Assembly: GCA_963978905.1 (NCBI GenBank)
Contig: OZ022260.1
Coordinates: forward strand, 1,229,725-1,293,724
DNA from: Trichostrongylus colubriformis
Lineage: Eukaryota; Nematoda; Chromadorea; Rhabditida; Trichostrongylidae
DNA length: 64,000 nt
Direction: 5' to 3'
The number at the start of each line of letters is the position of its first letter. The stretch's first letter is position 1. This document shows, piece after piece, positions 60,558 to 64,000 of the stretch. A program made the translations under genes and the position numbers. The notes below the pieces were generated by a model. The model was not told the DNA's origin. It saw only the letters and a list, made by a program, of their open reading frames with translations, and ran no database searches.

Positions 60558-60646
60558 TCATTTCTTGTAATCGTCAGAGACATGTCCGGCAACAACTTCG
60601 TCTTCAATTCCACAGTCGTTGATACCACGAATCATGCGGAAGTAAC
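60558..60646 (-). CDS. cpr: Terminal exon of another cathepsin B-like protease (partial)
   Basis: An acceptor ending CACTGCAG opens the exon in phase 1 (G), then YFRMIRGINDCGIEDEVVAG and HVSDDYKK with a TGA stop. The conserved Cys and the GYFR..G(N)xCGIE block are intact, so this is not obviously dead. No exon with GGHAV or ANSW was found between 60646 and the window end. The rest of the gene therefore lies beyond 64000 behind a large intron, or was lost. It is a tandem paralogue of the complete gene at 47-55.6 kb, in the same orientation. Confidence 0.75.
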
Positions 60647-61194
60647 CTGCAGTGATTGGTTACGGCATGGTGTATGTAACTATGCATCAGAACTCTTCCT
60701 GTGACGTTCAGCCTTTACCGAATTAAGCTGCGGATGTTTTCACGACCATGTTGTAGAGTGCTGCCATCTCTGAGTTTCATCCTATTAGGTGCTGAACTCA
60801 ATTTTGGTCATTTATTCGCCAACAAAAGGCGTCGTACTGGAAAGTTGGTACAAGCCTTCAACCAAATCATTTTCTATAAACTTCTGCAGCTTTTTCTCAT
60901 CTTTCCGACACTTTGTGATACCATCGCGATAAAACCGTGTCATTGCCTGGACGTCTAAATTACCAACCTATTTTCGCACTTTTCAAACTCCCCAAAATCG
61001 TGAAGCAACTTGACCTTGTCACAGCGAGCAGAAGGTTTTCAGAAAGGGCTATGTCTGTTGATTACAGTGGTAGGACGATTCCTGTCCGAGCAGCAGGTGT
61101 ACTTCTTGACAGTTCTTGCAACATACTGCTGACCTACCTTGTATGGACGTATGGATTTGCGCTGGCCACTCACTGCTGTTTGCTTTTTCATACT

Positions 61195-61410
61195 ACTGGA
61201 TTGGTGCATAATTAATGCGGCTTTTTTTAGCCAATTTCATTTTGCTAAAGCAATGAGAACATTTAGCAAAAACGTGTTTAAATGATTATTCGGGAGCGTT
61301 TTCGCTGTCGCAATCAAAGACTGCTTCCTATCTATTGGTCGGCAAAAAGTCAATTTCCACAACGGAAAAACGCAACAATAAAAAGCCGCATTAATCATGC
61401 ACCAACCTAA
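61195..61410. mobile_element. Mariner-type MITE
   Basis: The left end TTGGTGCATAATTAATGCGG and right end CCGCATTAATCATGCACCAA then CCTAATA are inverse over about 30 bp. The interior of about 150 bp is non-coding. The CCTAATA end fits the mariner TTAGGTTGGTGCA terminus with TA target. Confidence 0.75.
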
Positions 61411-61669
61411 TAAATCATTTTTAATTCAATCATGAACGTATGTGGACATCATCAGCATTTTCTCCTTCGTGATTCCCTTGAATGCATTGCGATGATCAAG
61501 GCCACTACCCTTCCATTTTGACCGCAGTTTTGATGCTTGTCTTTGATCTACCCACGCTTCCTGCATATGGTGTCGATCCATTACTTCTATATAAACCAGA
61601 AGTTTGGTGTGTTTTTGTGTGTCTGTCTGTCTGTTCGTCACATAATCCACTCTTAACTCAATTGAAACG

Positions 61670-62540
61670 TAGAGTGGTCGGGTAAGTTAGGAGTGGGTAG
61701 GGGATAACCAATGTGCATGAAGCTCATAGGAACAAAGTCTATCCACGCCAACCGTGGGCGGGGCTTGCCCAGAAATGGTCAAAAAATCGGGTAAGTTAGC
61801 GGTGGGCCTGTAGATCGGGCTAATTAGGATGCGGTAGGGTTTCAACTCAACTGCAGCCTGGAGGGGTCGGGCACAGAAGTGGGCAAGGGCTGACTATAGT
61901 GTACTGAGCTCTCAAGAACTAAGCCAAGCTCCGCCCACGGCAGGCGGAGCTTGCGCAGAAATGGTCTAAAAATCGGGTGAATGAGGAATGGACCTGTAGA
62001 GGTCGGGCAAGTTAGGGTTCGGTATTGGCCAACCCATGTGTACGGATACGGTAAGTCCGCCCATCTTGGGCGGACTTATGCCGAAATCGATGGGTACTCA
62101 AATTTAAGTCCTCGCTTGGGTGCTAGAAATCGGACAAGTTAGAAGGGGCTGGAGAAGTCGCGCAAGTAAGGACTGGGTTGACCAAAGTGTACGGAGCTCA
62201 CAAGAAGCAAGGTAGGAACGGGCCTGGAGAGGTCGGGCGAGTTAGGATTCGGTAGAGCCCAATCCATGTGTACGGAACACATAAGAACTATGCTTAGCTT
62301 ATCTCACCATGGGCGGAGCTTGCTCCGAAATCGGGGTGCTAAAATTTGAGTCCTCCTCGGGTTCCGAAAATCCGGAAGGTCAATAATGGGTCTGTTGAGG
62401 GGTGCAGGGTAGGGACCGACCAAAGCATACGGAGCTTCCAAGAAGCAAGTTAGGAACGAGCCTGGAGAGGTCGAGCAAGTTAGGATTCGGTAGAGACCAA
62501 TCTATGTGTACGGAGCACATAAGAACTAAGTATAACTCCG
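61670..62540 (+). repeat. Degenerate tandem repeat array
   Basis: Phrases such as AAATCGGGTAAGTTAG, GGGCGGAGCTTGC..GAAAT and CCTGGAGAGGTCGGG recur four or more times. The clearest pair is 62181-62290 and 62419-62528, about 110 bp at a 238-bp spacing with roughly 90% identity. Earlier units are more diverged and irregularly spaced. Confidence 0.75.
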
Positions 62541-64000
62541 TTATAATTCCAATATTATCACCACACTCACTAGGTAGCTGTTTGTCCTCGGTTACCATTA
62601 GGAAGTGATGTGTAATAAGCAGGTTGATATCTTTCGGCATTCAGCTAAGGCCAGTGTTTCTTCTAGAACTGATACATGCACGTCCTTTCGAGGCTTTGCC
62701 TTCAAAAGTTAACTACTATGGGACGTCTCCGAGCTCTCGTAGAGACACCTCCAACTGCTGCCGCTCCTTGACGTGGCTCGTTCCCTTTCAGATTGTGCCT
62801 CACTCGTCCCCTTTCAGATTGTGCCTCACACACTTGGATCAACAGTGGGAAAGGGGTCTTATTTCTTGGATTTTGGCCGTTCCGCTCCGTCATCCCTAGT
62901 TTTGTCTTCCTTATTGAATACTTAATTTTTTCTTCTCGTGTTCGAATCGAATCCCGCCATTCCTTTGAAGGGGAGTTGCCTTTGGTGGGGAGGTGTTATA
63001 GGTGGGTATGGTAACTCTTAGTTCCAACTAAAGGCATGATAGTTGGAGGTTTGATTACAATATTCAGAACCGCATATTACTCATATCAGGGCACGTTCTT
63101 GCTGCATGCGCGCGGAGCGCGCATGCAAAAGTTGGCTCGCCGCGCCAGCCGTAAGCCGGAAGTCGCTTCCCGCTCCAAAACTGGCAAGCCACCCTGCGGG
63201 GGCGGCGAAGCCGCCCCACGAGGAGCAGCCAAATTTCTTTATCTTAGTTCTTTTTACTTGCCCACAAACGTTTTTTGACACTCAACAGTGACGTCCAACC
63301 CCTCTTCAAGCTCACACTCAGCAGTGCTTGCAGTTCACAAATCTATAACTTTTTTAATGGGTCGTGCTATTATTCGTCATTGAAATCGGTACCATTACCT
63401 TCGAATCGCTCAAACAGGTGAAGATGTGTAGTTGATAATAGTCCAGCAAGTATTACACTTGTTAAGCTAGACTTTTATGAATAAATTTCATTGGCCAAAT
63501 TAAGTTTACCACCTATATATTTTTCAGTGAACGATTTCAAAACTTTTGAGCTTCTTAGACTCATTGATAAGCTTCCGGCATCGGTGACTTCCTCGGTCTC
63601 AAATCAGAATGTTTCACATACATGCGACTGCAGCTCATTTGGACCATCATTGAAGTATATCATATTGAGGAATGGAGGGGACAGGAGAGTTTTGGATGAT
63701 TACCCTACCAGCTTCGAATGGACACGTAACTCTTCTTTTGAGTCTGGTCTGATTGGAAGCATTTTCTGCGCTCCCATAATCTTCCCATCCATACCTGGAG
63801 TCTGTTGAAGATTCTCACATCAAATGGTGAAGTATCTTCATTGATGTGCTTGAGTGTGAGGTGCCTGGAGAAGCTGCTTTGTGGATAAGCAGTGGAATTG
63901 ATCAACGCTCCTCTATGATTGTTCAAGAAAACCCTTAATATATCGGAGTCTTTTCCACGTTCTTTCTTCCACAACGTCGCAACGAATCAAGTAGGCCGTG
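62541..64000. other. Non-coding end of window with GC-rich hairpins
   Basis: No gene is supported. 63103-63127 is an 11-bp stem (TGCATGCGCGC) with loop GGA, and 63199-63217 an 8-bp stem (GGGGCGGC) with loop GAA, in a GC-rich patch that contrasts with AT-rich flanks. A 24-bp phrase, CCCTTTCAGATTGTGCCTCAC, is tandemly doubled near 62785-62830. Confidence 0.5.

Overview
The window looks like nuclear DNA of a parasitic strongylid nematode, most likely a blood-feeding hookworm or a close relative. The evidence is small exons with nematode-type TTTCAG/GTRAGT splice sites, introns from 57 bp to 13 kb, a nematode-specific SRT chemoreceptor, a cathepsin B with the hemoglobinase motif of blood-feeding helminths, and a high load of degraded Tc1/mariner, hAT and foldback elements. 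No bacterial operons, rRNA genes or CRISPR arrays were seen.

Region by region. (1) 1.7-18.1 kb, + strand: a PQ-loop membrane protein (SLC66A2/PQLC1 family). Its 13-kb second intron holds a complete aminergic seven-transmembrane receptor gene on the - strand (3.95-11.8 kb), a nested opposite-strand pair. (2) 20.9-27.5 kb, + strand: CDK7, the CDK-activating and TFIIH kinase, in nine clear exons with an unresolved C-terminal exon. (3) 28-34 kb: mostly mobile DNA, including two large palindromes made of head-to-head mariner fragments and a TIR-bounded mariner. (4) 34.5-37.2 kb, - strand: an SRT-class serpentine receptor with TM1 to about TM6 found and the last exon missing. (5) 38.7-42 kb: a weak membrane-protein exon and otherwise little. 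(6) 42.9-44.7 kb, + strand: four phase-compatible exons of a gene I do not recognise. (7) 45.6-60.6 kb, - strand: a cathepsin B cluster. One complete gene (47.0-55.6 kb, 364 residues) has all catalytic residues. Two further terminal exons, one degraded at 45.6 kb and one intact at 60.6 kb, belong to paralogues. (8) 61-64 kb: a mariner MITE, a degenerate tandem array and GC-rich hairpins.

The genes do not form an operon. The receptors suggest neuronal and sensory function, and the cathepsin B fits intestinal protein digestion, with a GATA-type site just upstream of its ATG. Most of the unusual structure is in the repeats: a 57-bp perfect inverted repeat carrying a tRNA-like T arm, a three-copy TA-flanked foldback family, a hAT-type MITE with an 8-bp target duplication, and long near-perfect palindromes. 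All gene models were read by eye from splice signals, phase and family motifs; no search was run.
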